Assembly (NCBI GenBank): GCA_907163375.1
Contig: CAJQUW010014359.1
Span: forward strand, 620,001 to 684,000
Length of the DNA: 64,000 nucleotides
Source of the DNA: Prostheceraeus crozeri
Taxonomy: Eukaryota > Platyhelminthes > Polycladida > Euryleptidae
Direction: 5' to 3'
Below the pieces are notes generated by a model. The model did no database searches and was not told where the DNA came from. It was given only the letters and a program-made list of their open reading frames with translations. Made by a program: the position numbers and the translations under genes. Numbering within the stretch: position 1 is the first letter of the stretch; each line of letters opens with the position of its first letter. Positions 52,438 to 64,000 of this stretch are shown piece by piece.

Positions 52438-54579
52438 ATTTATACTAAGATTCAAACTCGTGTCAAAAAATCGGAAGAAATTATGTCCTTGACAAAAAAT
52501 ATTGTTTAAGCTTCGACAAAGGAGTATCAATAATAATATAACGCAGTATAGACTACTTGGAATTCCATTTCTAACACTGCCTACATTTTTTCAAAAATTC
52601 AAAGGGAATGTATTTTTAATATCTTCAAAATAGCAAGATATTCCAAAATTGAATTTATTAGTAGAAGAAGTGTGTCTAAGCGATAAATTTTGTGATTCCT
52701 AATGGCTTCGGATATCCTTTCAAGAAGACACCAGTCACTGAGAGAAAATAATGCGTTTTAAAATTTGCCCTCCGTGTCGTTTTTACCGTGGAATTGCCCC
52801 CGTGTAATTTCAATGGTGTACAAGTATCATGAATATTATGATATCATTGATTGTTTATGTGTCGCTTTGTTTTTGTTGTAGAGTGGAACTCGTTTTTAAA
52901 TGAATGTTTTAAATTGAATGGACAGGTTTTAATTTGAGCAGAACATTTTTAAATTGAATGGGAGAGGCTAAAATAGAACGGAATAAGCTTTAGTTGGAAT
53001 GGAAAAAGATGTAGAACTCTTGCGATCTTCTATAAGAACACATAAGATTTCTATTCGATTGCTATTTGTAATTGCTTTTAACCACTACTACATGAGAAAT
53101 TTTAAACATAAGTTAGGGTCGTCTTTGATAGCTGAAGTGCATATTATTGATTACGAATTTTTTGAAAATCGATACTTTAAAAGGATGAATTACAATATTA
53201 CTATCATAAGACAAGATCAATTTGAAAGCAAACAACAGCAGATGATGTAATGTGAAAAAGCAAAGTAAGTAATGAATGTAAAACACGTCTATCAAAATAA
53301 CATTCTTCTTGGGTATTGGGAATCTGCGAGAGCGATGGTGGTCGGTAACAGAAATTGCTTGATTCTCGTTCGTGATGGTTCGAAGTGCCAGACTCGACAA
53401 CAGACTAAACACGAACCGCCTATCTCCCATGCAATTCATTCCCTCCTCGACGTCATCGGCAATTTCCGTCGTAAGAGATATGCCTTTATACATTGCAGAT
53501 CGTCTTGGGCATCGTCAATCGGGCATAGCACTGTCTCGTCGAGCCTCCACCTTGTGTCACGCGACATGGAGCAGAATTTAGTGATTCTACTGCTCGATTC
53601 GGAAGCATACTCCACCGCATACCCCTGCGAAGCTTACAGTCTTGTCAAAAGACGGGCCATATTCCTCAATCCTTCATTTTCTACCCATCAAAGATCGCAA
53701 CCACTACCCTGACAATTGCTGCTCCAGTTCCTCCAGCAAATTCCGAAATACCGACCTCACATAGCACTGAGACATGCCATCCATTCTACTGATGATGATA
53801 AGACCTCTTCTCTTGAGAAGGTTCTTCCTATCCAAGTAGCTGATGTGATAATCAAATGAAACGCCGTTGCTGACACTGCTTCATCACTCGGCCTAGAAGA
53901 TTCGCTGGCTCGCCTCAACCAGTGGTGACATAGCTCAAAATCAAATTTTTCTCGCAGGTCGAAAAAAATCCCGCAGCTACTAAAAAAAGCTATTTTTACG
54001 AAGATATGACATTCCAGAATATTTCCCCCTATAGTCCCTACACGGATGCCTAAATGCGGTATTTAGGTATGCGTTAGTCCCTACTGCGCTGTCACTTGAA
54101 GGACACTGCGTTTACAGTGTAGGTCCATGTCTATTTATAAATGACAATCTTATGGCACCGTACGTGCAGATCAAAACTTCCATTCGTCAAACATGTCTAT
54201 CAAACTGGTTGTAACACCTAGCTGCCACGCACGCCTTCAATACATGAAATCATATAAAAAATTGAAGTCATCTCTAGACCTGATCGAAGTGTATACTGCT
54301 TCAAAAATCAAAAGAGTACCTACAGATACGCAGGAGGTCAAAACAACCAATTTCCAGGCTGCCAAAGACTTGCGGTCAGATTGGAAAAAAGGCTGACACT
54401 TGTAGCCTATGATAAAGAACAAAAAAGATAAGAAGCGTGTACAGTGCTACAGGTACTGACGTCCAAAAGAAACGCAGCATTCTACATATTTCTTTTTTTT
54501 CTCTTTAAGCATTCTTTCTTAGCCAATAATGAAGCATACAATCAACAAAAGAAAATACCACTCTACTTTAGAAATGAAC
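52438..54579. other. No supported gene
   Basis: Several short ORFs (for example 53272-53712 plus, 53113-53493 minus) have no family resemblance. The stretch 53360-53930 has a somewhat coding-like composition on both strands but stops in each frame. It may be a decayed LINE or a gene I cannot recognise. Confidence 0.35.
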
Positions 54580-55115
54580 GTTCACATACCTCGAGCGCAG
54601 ACTCAGAACAGATCGTCTAAATTCATCTGAGTTGGTGTTCTCAATCATCATCGTCTTTCTCCTGTAGCTCGTGGAGGTTTCTTGGAGTGAATCAGTGGTA
54701 TACAATCACAGTGCCCCAGCAGTAGTTAGTGCAGCGGTGTTAATCTGGCGAATGAGCTGGCCACCGGTTTGGATATCCTCATGCGATAATCCGATCATCA
54801 GGGAATATTCGAGAAAGGAAAGATTCTGCAACATTCGACAAAAGTGTAGGTGCTCTATCGAGTTGGGAGATTGTGGAATTCATACGCCGTCGCCTTCCAA
54901 GTTGTGGGATGACATGATCGCGAAGCATGTTGGCATATTTTTCTCCTGTAACGGTTCCAGGAAAGGAGAAAGGAGTTAGACGGTACTGCGCAGAATAACC
55001 GAACCATACACACTTTTGGAGCATGGATGTCTTTCAAGAGGACTTCCCGCGGCTTCTCCGATCCCCAAACGATACAATTGTGGCGATTCACATGTCCATT
55101 CACTTCCATTCTGCT
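54580..55115 (-). pseudogene. Mariner/Tc-type transposase fragment
   Basis: On the minus strand, NGHVNRHNCIVWGSEKPREV (about 55105), then VTGEKYANMLRDHVIPQLGR, FPDDRIIA and a degraded WPAHSPD region followed by FTPRNLHELQEKDDD line up with the catalytic half of mariner-like transposases. They are spread over three frames with stops. No terminal repeats were found. Confidence 0.65.
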
Positions 55116-55886
55116 TCAAGTTTGCTGATATCATCATCACAATGTCGGATACTTCGCACCGTTTGTACTGCTGGTCTGTTTGTCAAGCCGAAACATCAAT
55201 AGAGTAAGACTTCCATTTTTTCAAGTTTGCTGATATCATTATGTCAGCTCTATTGCAAGGCCGATTGACGAAACAGCTTCAAATGACTCCAATAAAATGG
55301 ACGAATGAATTTGAGATCACGCAAAATATTATTAGACATAAGTAGCATCCTTTGAAAATGTACGACCAACTTAAGATACACACGAACAAAAAAAGCTACT
55401 TTCACCTCAGCGTTACAATCACTTAAATTTTCCTGGATCCTTCGCCGTTAATGAGTTCACTATTATGAAGCCAGAATTTAGGTTCTAATGATATAGTTTC
55501 AAGCTGGATGAAATTTTCTGAATGTGATCTGAAAGCAGAAACTTTGAAAGTAAGTCACGATGCAGTTCACGGATGTCTTTGTAGAGATTTTGAATTAAAA
55601 CTCCATTTTTCTGGTAGGGCCTACATAGCACCGTTTCTCGAACTTTTCCAAAAAAATTGATGTTATTTCTTGCACTTTTGGATTCACCAATTCCTCTCAT
55701 TTCTCAACTGGAGGTTTACTCATGAAGTACTCTTGCAAACCCGGAAAATTGCTCTGTATGACGCGAAACGACCGGAAAAAATTGAAACCATTGTGTTTCA
55801 ACTCTACGCAATGGTCTATTAGCTTCGAGGTCTAGAATTTGGACATTTTTGTATCTTATTCAACGCGATGTGTAGTTGAAGGCCAT
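55116..55886. other. No gene recognised
   Basis: AT-rich DNA. A TTCAAGTTTGCTGATATCAT phrase occurs twice (about 55117 and 55219), a short duplication. Confidence 0.4.
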
Positions 55887-56640
55887 GACTTTTCCCATAA
55901 TTGTGCATTAACAACTGGTCTTCAGATGATTGGTGGAGTCGTGCTATTCCCCGCTACTGGTCCTTGTTGTTCAGCCCTGCTGGCTTTGTCTGACCTGTGT
56001 ACTTTTCGTATTCATTATATGTTTAGTTGTTTAGGCGTAAGCCATCGTTCAACAGCCCTTTTCAGGGCTACACTTATTAAGCATATATTAACTTTTTATT
56101 GTATATTATTGTTCATTCGAAGTGCACTAACCTGACTTTTCCAATAATTGTGCATTAACAACTGGTCTTCAGATGATTGGTGGAGTCGTGCTATTCCCCG
56201 CTACTGGTCCTTGTTGTTCAGCCTTGCTGGCTTTGTCTGACCTGTGTACTTTTCGTATTCATTATATGTTTAGTTGTTTAGGCGTAAGCCATCGTTCAAC
56301 AGCCCTTTTCAGGGCTACACTTATTAAGCATATATTAACTTTTTATTGTATATTATTGTTCATTCGAAGTGCACTAACCTGACTTTTCCCATAATTGTGC
56401 ATTAACAACTGGTCTTCAGATGATTGGTGGAGTCGTGCTATTCCCCGCTACTGGTCCTTGTTGTTCAGCCTTGCTGGCTTTGTCTGACCTGTGTACTTTT
56501 CGTATTCATTATATGTTTAGTTGTTTAGGCGTAAGCCATCGTTCAACAGCCCTTTTCAGGGCTACACTTATTAAGCATATATTAACTTTTTATTGTATAT
56601 TATTGTTCATTCGAAGTGCACTAACCTGACTTTTCCCATA
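55887..56640. repeat. 247-bp tandem repeat, three copies
   Basis: Copies start at 55887, 56134 and 56381 (GACTTTTCC(C/A)ATAATTG). A fourth start at 56628 diverges after about 14 bases. The copies are nearly identical, so the duplication is recent. A 69-codon ORF is open in each copy but has no family resemblance. Each contains a histone-type stem-loop. Confidence 0.92.
56054..56563 (+). promoter_or_regulatory. Three histone-mRNA-type 3' stem-loops (56054, 56301, 56548)
   Basis: Each 16-mer AGCCCTTTTCAGGGCT folds into a 6-bp stem with a TTTC loop, flanked by TTCAAC on the left and ACACTT on the right. The metazoan replication-dependent histone stem-loop is GGYYCTTTTCAGRRCC with A/C-rich flanks, so only the closing base pair differs. 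No histone coding sequence is recognisable upstream in the unit. Confidence 0.6.
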
Positions 56641-57515
56641 ATCAAACGCCATATAATAAAAGCTTGTGCGCAATAGAAATTCCGCAACGATTGAATCGTT
56701 CTGAGAAAAACTCGAAAGTGGCAACTTCGTGTAATGCTCAGATTACAATTTTGTCGAAATCCTCTTCCACAAAGAGATAGGCTAGCTATGTTGGCGATTA
56801 TTCACAGAATATTGTCTCAACATTTTACAATCGGATTCCTAAAAAATCTAGACCGTGGATTAATGAGTGGGTCCGTTCATATTCTGGATTCCCTCCCTTT
56901 ATCTAATCATCCTCTATTTTCTGTTGTTCTTGCTGTTGAAATTTAAATAGCCGGTACTCGAGGATTTACAAACCTCACATAGCTGCACAATTTCAATGAA
57001 GAAAACCAAAGAGGCACCACTAAATTTCGCAGTAGCAAAGAAAAGTCCTCATACGGACTAAAGAAAAATGGGAAAATAAACGCATCACACCACGATAGGA
57101 GATCGAAGTTCAGCAGAAAAAAAGAAGAGACGATTACGAACCGGAGGGACAATTACTCAAACATGCGAAGCGGCCTTTGCATTCTATTCAGGCATGAATA
57201 TATAATCGAAAAAAACTGAGACCCACTCCTGCTTAGACTGGAGCAAGGAAGATACTGCTGAGGGATACCGATTTTTTGTCTACCTTTGTTCTCCGACCCA
57301 GAACACATAAATCACATAATTATTCTTTACAATGCTAAATAGGCATATTTGCGAGATCCTGCATTGGAACCGAGTACCGATAGCACACTAGTAACTGTTG
57401 CTTCTTTTTCACTAACTTGCTGGAAAACCTCTTCACATCCAGAATGTTGTGCGCACATACGTATTTAATTAAAATTGTCAATAGACACTACAGCAGGTAC
57501 GTTAGCTATGCAAAC
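56641..57515. other. No gene recognised
   Basis: An open frame at 56734-56946 (70 codons) and one on the minus strand at 57152-56943 have no family resemblance. Confidence 0.35.
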
Positions 57516-59639
57516 CAGGGATGCAGAGTCGGAGTCCCTGAGTCCAATCATTTTTGGTGGAGTCGGCTTCGGACTATAACTAGACCCGAAATATAATACA
57601 AACAAACTATTTATCCTCGTGCATAGTTGTCACTGTCTTGACATCAACTTTCTCCGTAAAACAAAAGTACAGAGACAGCAGTGCATGCAAAGCTTGAAAT
57701 AGGCCTAGTTGACGGAATGACCCGTGATAGTGAAAAAATGATATTTCACTCGGTGATTCAGTAGAGAAGACAAGCCTTCCTAGCAGAGTTGGAAAAGTCG
57801 GGATTGGAATTAATTCCGATCCGGAATTAATTCCATTTTTCGTCGGAATTGGAATTGGAATTGACGATATTCAAATCTACTGGAATTGGAATTGACCTTG
57901 ATAAACCTCAATTCCACGTTTTCGATAGACCTGTGATAAATCTATTTGTACAAAAATTGAAATCAGAGTACTCGGCCGTTGTGTTAACTGCACGCAGAGA
58001 TAAGAGAGATTGATCGACAGAGATAGCTTTATTCTATCGTTGAATAAAGGGTGTTAATTGTGACTTCGATGGGCCTACAGCTCCGGTCAATGTTATTTCA
58101 GCGATTAAGCAGACAACGAAAAGACAATCATCTCTGTTGAATTTGTTATTTAGTTATTTATCAATTAGGATAATTAATCAAAATAAAGCAATTGTTGAAT
58201 TTAGTTCTTGATAGGTTAAGCACAAAAATTGGAGATTAACTTAATTGTTGTACACACGAAAAACAATTGGTATAAAAGAGGAAAATTAACGCTGCATTAA
58301 AGGGCAGCAACCCTGTCAGTTCAAATCACAATATAGACAGTGCCAATAGATTATTCTAATAATTCATGATTCAATTAAAATGCAATTACATGAACTATTT
58401 TTCAACTTCCAATCACAACAATTAACAATATCAATTTTTAAGACTATAGCTATATAGATACGATACGCAACGATAAAAGAAAAACTTTACACTTACAGTT
58501 CACTTCCTAAAGTTGAATTCACTTCAATTCGATCGGACTCACTTATACCAAAATAATATCATAAATATCTGGGTTACTTATACCGTCAATCTTCAATCGC
58601 GCTCGCTGATGTGTTGCCGCATACTCATCGTCTCTCATTTGTGCAAATTTTTGAGACTTGACGATAAAACCACTTTCTTTTGAAAATTGAAAGTTTCCTT
58701 TAATCTCTGCTCGGTAGCTTTCGACCCGACTTCTTTTGTCAGATTATTAATAGATTATTCGCATCTCATCTCTCAGCGTTTGATTCTTTGCTGACTGTTA
58801 ATTTTCTTTTCTTTTTTTCACGAGATATTGAATATCTATTTTACGAAACGAAAATGGTGTAGGCTGACCGGCTACATATATGCATGTACACAAGAAATAT
58901 GAACATGAGAACGCATATAGGGGCGACGCAGGGAACTGCACACAGGAACGAAGATAGGATAACGGCACATGGGTTAGATTGAAACGAACAAACGTTAAAT
59001 ACATTAACGTAATACACTCTACGCGACATGCAATTATCGGAATTGAATCTTATTATGGAATTGGAATTGAATTGAACTGTTTCGACTGGAATTGGAATTG
59101 AAATTTCTGCTCCGGAATTGGAATTGGAATTAAAAAATGTCAGTGGAATTTTTCCAGCTCTGTTTCCTAGCCTCCATCACACCTACGAACCAGAGGTCAT
59201 ACCAGAGACAAGAATGAAATACTAGTTCGAGAACATTATCCTCTTATCCTCATTTTAATCGTATGATGAATTCTCTAAAGCGCTTATTAAAATCGAAAGT
59301 CTACTCATTTTATTTGAGGATGCGGATCTTCCTGCCTGGCAGAGACTGGAGAAAACCATGTGAAGCACACATCAACAAGATGGGAGGAACGAGTATCCAA
59401 CTAAAAGTGACATTTGATGAATTTTCATCGAAAATGATTGATAATTGATACAGCGATGATCCCTAAAAATAGGTTCAGGTAAGCCTATAATGATCTATGA
59501 ATTATGATGTAGGGTACCTGTTAATTTTTCAAAATACTAGGCTTTATATATTGGCCACCAGGAGTCGGAGTCCTATCAAAAGCCCGAGTCCCATCCACCC
59601 CCGGAATCGGAGTCCTATCAAAATGACTCCGCACGCCTG
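57516..59639. mobile_element. Outer hAT element, perfect 8-bp TSD
   Basis: The left end CAGGGATGCAGAGTCGGAGT and the inverted right end CAGGCGTGCGGAGTC carry many GGAGTC and GAGTCGG repeats nearby. Flanks 57508-57515 and 59640-59647 are identical (ATGCAAAC). It is interrupted by another hAT at 57784-59162. Without that insertion it is about 740 bp and non-autonomous. Confidence 0.88.
57784..59162. mobile_element. Inner hAT element nested in the outer one
   Basis: The left end CAGAGTTGGAAAAGTCGG and the inverted right end CAGAGCTGGAAAAATTCC have long arrays of GGAATTGGAATT on both sides. Flanks CTTCCTAG (57776-57783) and TTTCCTAG (59163-59170) match at 7 of 8. It is 1379 bp with no transposase. 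Confidence 0.85.
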
Positions 59640-59647
59640 ATGCAAAC

Positions 59648-60908
59648 GCGATTTATAGATTTACTCAACTCGATGTGTAGTAGTCTGCAAATGCTGCAAC
59701 TATGACATTATACTTGCTGCAAAACGTTTAGTTCGGAAATGCTCGCCCTGTGACTGAGGCCTTTCGCTAATGTTATATGATTCGAGAGCAGTGACGACCT
59801 GTGCCGACACAACTCAGGCTTCATGAACGCCATAAATGTTCCAAGTTCCATAATGACCACCATTTGAAATAAATCATTTGAGCATCGTCACAACATGAAC
59901 CTACGACTCTACGGTTTATTTGAGCGTCAACCTACCGCAAATGATTTCAACCAAGTCACCAGCAGCGCTGCTCAGGTGATTCAAATTTTTTAATATAATG
60001 CATATTTAAACTAAGAATGTACAAGACATGAACTCTATCATGTGACCATGGCATGTGACAGCGCTACTTTTACAACAACCTCACTCTGTGAGCACAAAAA
60101 TATATTCAGCATGGTCAAAGCACCCAAGCCATAAGTGCTTGCTCTATGTCCCAAATATTGATGGTCAAGGCGCACAAGTTGACATCTACAATAGCATTGA
60201 ATTTTCACAAACAAGAAAATGCATGTGCAATGTATAAACATGTGTGGATACATGTTGTTTTAAATTATACATTTTAATAAATAAACAGTAATCAGGTCCA
60301 TCAAATCAAATACAAAATAGTCTGACATTTATCATGCGGAACTCAAAGCAGTGAGGCAGCGCCGTTTACCTGCGTTACCGCACCATGACATCCCTGGGTT
60401 AGAAAATTTTTTCCATTCATCTCGTGGTAAATTGAGTTGCAGATATTCACTTTCCACTTCAAGGGACTGTCAGTTTACTGACCGTTGAAGCCAGTTTGTT
60501 CGGTCATTCGAGCTGCTTCTGCAATGCGAGATCTTGGTCAATCACACAAGGCAGACTGTAACGAATCTCCATCGACAGCCATCATTGCAAACAACACTTG
60601 GGATAGGATGATATTCGGTTAAGACTAACTCACATTCAATTCTCCAAAATCATGATTTGTTTAGCTACATAGTTTCGATCATAAATCAATTCAATAATTC
60701 ATACAAAATTACAGTCCGATCTAAAAAAACTTAGAGAGTTCCATAGTGTTCACAAATGCATTTAGAGATTATCCAACGTCCGCTTTTGATTCCCTCCAAT
60801 TCTTATCGATGCATTTTGCGGATATTTGTTTTCGATTTATATCAAACTATTTTGAAATGTATTTGCATTTGACTAAATTTGTGAAAGAGTATCACATATC
60901 TAGAGAAA
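59648..60908. other. No gene recognised
   Basis: Only short unsupported ORFs are present. CATCCCTG at about 60389 resembles a hAT end (inverted CAGGGATG) without a visible partner. Confidence 0.35.
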
Positions 60909-60910
60909 TA

Positions 60911-61231
60911 CCATATATACTCGCATATAAGTCGATTATTTTTACCCAAAATTCATTCCAAAAGAAGGTGCTGTCGAATAATGGCGGATCCCATTCAATA
61001 TTTAGCATTTTTCTTCCCTTAACGCAGTTACCGATGCGCCCGCGCGAAATACATCGCCATTCACTTTAATCGGTACTCCCGGCGACACCCCAGATCTGCA
61101 TTTGTCATTGAACCTTGGTTTCACCTTTTCATCTCGTCTTACAGGTGGACCTTTGGAATTCAACCAGCATTTGCGTGGCAAAGTCGGGGGTAGATTTAAA
61201 GTCGGATCGACCTATTGGCTAATATACACGG
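60911..61231. mobile_element. TA-flanked MITE
   Basis: The left end CCATATATACTCGCATATAA and the inverted right end CCGTGTATATTAGCC, then AATAGGTCGA, face each other and are flanked by TA on both sides (60909-60910, 61232-61233). Ends of this ATACTCG-type are common in mariner/pogo-derived MITEs. It is 321 bp with no coding. Confidence 0.65.
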
Positions 61232-61233
61232 TA

Positions 61234-63270
61234 GATATGCTTTACAAATGTATTTTTGATGACTTGTCGTTGTCAACAATTGCAAGCCGTCATCACGTTG
61301 CAACCCTCATCATGACAACACGCATCAGCCTTTTCCTGTGATCTTCAATGTTGTCTATGAATGTTCCTGTCTGTTCAAGTCCTTTGTTCAATTATCGCAT
61401 TCCTGGGACATGCCATCCCTGTCTAGGTCAAAGTTTGCTAGATGTTAAAACAAATCGAATTGATGGCCTATGATGATCTTTAACTGTTGCCGTGAGGCGA
61501 TCTAGTGCTAGCTATCATATAAAAGTGCTTTCATAGACAAAAATGAAGTGGTAAAAACCGTGAATGTTCACAAACAAGACTTACAAGCAGCAGGGAACTT
61601 CCCATTGCCAACCACTGAAACCATCGCTGAGGTGGCATTGTCATGAAAGCGCATTTTCGCCACGTAGGTGCTCTATGGTAGGCACTGTTTTTTTTAATAT
61701 CTACGTATTTTCTTCATGAAGTGTTGGATTTCTATGAGCTAAATGCATGTATTAATGAGTTCAAGAAGAATAAAATATATCAGGATTGATGCGGATAATT
61801 TGACTATGATAAAATCTAGCTTGCTCACAAATAAATGATCCAATCACTTTTTTATTGGCATCTGATGAGTTGGAAAACGAAATTGTATGCTCCATCGTGA
61901 ATTAATTTTAACATGTTCCACGTGATCATATTCTTCTAATTCATGTCCAACAGTGGTCCTTATAATTCATGTTCTAGTTTGTACATTTTGCTGTATATGT
62001 TAAAGGTTTCCAGTAGACATTGCTGTTGTTGATTGAGCATCCTTCGAAAGAATCCTGGATTAGAATTTTCAGCTCGGACCCCAGTCGAACTGCCAATATA
62101 TAGTCCCGTTCTTCTCTGTGGACCCTTTAAAATAATGAATTTCCGGCGGTGGCCCGTTGTCCCATTCTCATCCTTGATCGATGATTTTCAAAAATTACAG
62201 GATTTCATTTGCCGGCAGCTTTTATGGCGATAGGAATATGAATGGCGATTATTTCAATTAATTTCCGTGGGTGCCTAAGTCGAAATCATGTCATCCTAGA
62301 TGCTTGATGTTTACGAACCTGCTATTTTGTTGCATAACGAACCGATTGCTTTGACAGTAGGTGTTTAAGGAAGTGTCATTGACAAAATTTGTGATCCTGA
62401 ATTTCACATTTTCCACGGTAATTCACGTGGCGATAAACGTTTTATGAATGCATTCATACTTGCAGATGCACTTTTCCTGGTGCATTTCCTGTATTTTTTG
62501 TGATGCCAATATTTACAATCCGAGATGGTAGAATGCATTTCATTTTTGCCAAAGTTTACATATGGGTCTCATTCGAAGCAGACTGTGACATGTTGGGCCT
62601 TTTTCCTCCTATTTATTAAATGTCATTCATGCAGTTAACTTATTATTGATTATTATATGCTAAATAGATTATCATTGTATCGGTCGATTATTTCCAAAAA
62701 CAACCTGGCATCCCTGCAGACATAAGATGCGATAATATCAGCAGTCAACAATTCGTTGGGGGATGTTTTCTAGTTTACGGAGCATAGCGCTCTCAATTCC
62801 CAACGCATGTCAAATTGTAGCCAAATCATTGGAAGCTAGGTTCCTACGGTCATATACGGTCAAAAAATGATACTGGAGACTTTCAGTCGAAAAGTATTCT
62901 AGTAGAAAAGATGGCAGCTTAACCACATTGATGATTTGTAAAGGGGTGAACACTAGAAAGTTGAATGGAATTTTTGTTCGGTATAACATGAATTACGAAT
63001 GTGGTAGATTTCCAGTGATCCAACCAGTATTCTAATGTATACATTTCTATTTGGACCTCTTAGCGCATTCTCATGCCTACCGTGCATTTCAGAAAAAAAG
63101 CAGAATGACAATTCTAAAAGTAAAATAAGTATGAAATATGCCGACAGGCTTTTAAATTGCTGAACACCGTTAGTGTGCAGATATGGTGCAGATGGCATCG
63201 GTTACTTCGGCGACGGTAAATTAGATGATTGAATGACAATTAGCTCAATCTTCGTCCCCCTTTTGCTTAA
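61234..63270. other. No gene recognised
   Basis: AT-rich DNA with short ORFs lacking any family resemblance and no clear element ends. Confidence 0.35.
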
Positions 63271-64000
63271 GTAGTAATGAAAAGGTGTGTAGAACAAATT
63301 TACACAAAAACGATAACATCATTTTTGTGTAAATCCATCAAACTGCATCCGCATTACTTACTAAATTACTTTTTTCGTTTTTGTCTCTTCTTCCCGATTC
63401 CACCAGGGTTGGACGTTGCTGCGATGACTTTTTACTGCGATTGCGATCTAGACCAGTGTCCTTGATCTTCAGGTATTCGACATCTTTGACACAAGCATGC
63501 CACTTTACCTTCGGTCTTCCTGTTGGACGGCCACCGTCAACCGATGGATGATATGACTCACCGATGATGTCGGTTGCTCTCTTTACATTTCCGAATCACC
63601 GCAAGTGTTTCTGTCGTAGGCGAATAGGTAGTTCGGGTAGGCCACATAGCCTTACCACTTCTTCACTTGGCATTTTGTCCTTCAACATACCATGTATTGC
63701 AGCATTCGCCTGTCAACGCCTCTTAGATGCTCCGTCAATTTTTGATTGAGGGTCTATGTTTCCGAATCGTAAGTTCGGACCGATCTTATACAGAGCTCGC
63801 ATGCTTGTGTCCTGTACCGCAACGGAATGTCTGTAGTTGTCAACAGGTCGGTTAGTTTCCTCCACTTCTTCCATGCTGCGGCAATGCGAGCTCTGACTAC
63901 CCTCTCCGTTCGGCTTCCTTGTCCAGGACATTCCCAAAGTAACAAAATTCTTGGACTTCTTGCACTGTCATGCCGCTGATTTCTAGGAGTCGTCGTCGTC
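63271..64000 (-). pseudogene. C-terminal part of a non-LTR reverse transcriptase, continuing past the window
   Basis: Minus-strand pieces in two or three frames read, from the right edge, TVQEVQEFCYFGNVLDKE, RIAAAWKKWRKLTDLLTTTD, IPLRYRTQACELCI, LRGVDRRMLQYMV, KMPSEEVVRLCGLPELPIRL, RQKHLRWFGN and GRPTGRPKVKWHACVKDVEY. This is the classic tail of non-LTR reverse transcriptases (E-F-x-Y-L-G, then arginine-rich RRLRWFGHV-like, then GRPK). Frameshifts break it. The reverse-transcriptase domain itself would lie to the right. Confidence 0.75.

Noticed and set aside
53113..53712. Overlapping ORFs on both strands suggesting a gene
   Set aside because: No recognisable family, stops in all continuations, and no splice or promoter support.
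55926..56629. Histone coding remnants in the 247-bp repeat (GGTGGAGTC resembles a stretch of H4)
   Set aside because: The similarity stops after nine bases, and no frame gives histone residues around it.

Overview
This is a eukaryotic, almost certainly invertebrate metazoan, genomic window. The evidence is GT-AG spliced exons of a Brat/TRIM-NHL-type gene, long AT-rich introns full of hAT, Tc1/mariner and LINE copies, and metazoan histone-type stem-loops inside a tandem repeat. The species cannot be named from the sequence.

Positions 1 to about 14,000 form a compact, virus-like block that I read as the greater part of an endogenous Maverick/Polinton (adintovirus-like) element cut by the left window edge. 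It holds a frameshifted hexon-like major capsid gene, an adenain-type maturation protease, two tandem late structural-type paralogs and an intact 1272-residue protein-primed family B DNA polymerase with zinc fingers. It also holds a minus-strand cluster of three regulatory-type genes. One encodes what looks like a complete two-repeat TATA-binding protein (TBP) core, and two encode paralogous small proteins that may be PC4-like. A small acidic protein, a 206-bp tandem repeat and three minus-strand genes separated by a 148-bp repeat (two of them with clear TATA boxes) complete the block. Integrase, packaging ATPase and penton genes are not in the window and may lie to the left. Genes are packed virus-style: stop and start codons overlap, converging genes end on poly(A) signals that overlap their stop codons, and one gene lies partly inside another.

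Positions 14,000-18,500 are non-coding satellite (about 292-bp units with poly-G runs) followed by 3' ends of two LINE copies in opposite orientation.

Positions 18,700-40,060 contain the only recognisable host gene, on the minus strand: three phase-0 exons (39,545-37,680, 36,579-36,337, 25,261-24,785) encoding an unusual N-terminal region and a six-blade NHL propeller. The 11-kb intron carries an element with an integrase-type H2C2 exon, its deleted derivative, two hAT-like elements and a dead mariner.

Positions 40,069-64,000 are a transposon graveyard. There is a 3.5-kb hAT with perfect target-site duplications (TSDs), a CR1/L2-type LINE interrupted by a second hAT, and an unusual element with directly repeated TCACGAACGAAC motifs and a DDE-like transposase pseudogene. 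An intact Tc1-like transposase gene follows, then a 247-bp repeat with histone-type stem-loops, a hAT nested in another hAT, a TA-flanked MITE, and a LINE reverse-transcriptase fragment running off the right edge. The most interesting signal is the TBP-like gene, with its PC4-like neighbours, inside the virus-like element.
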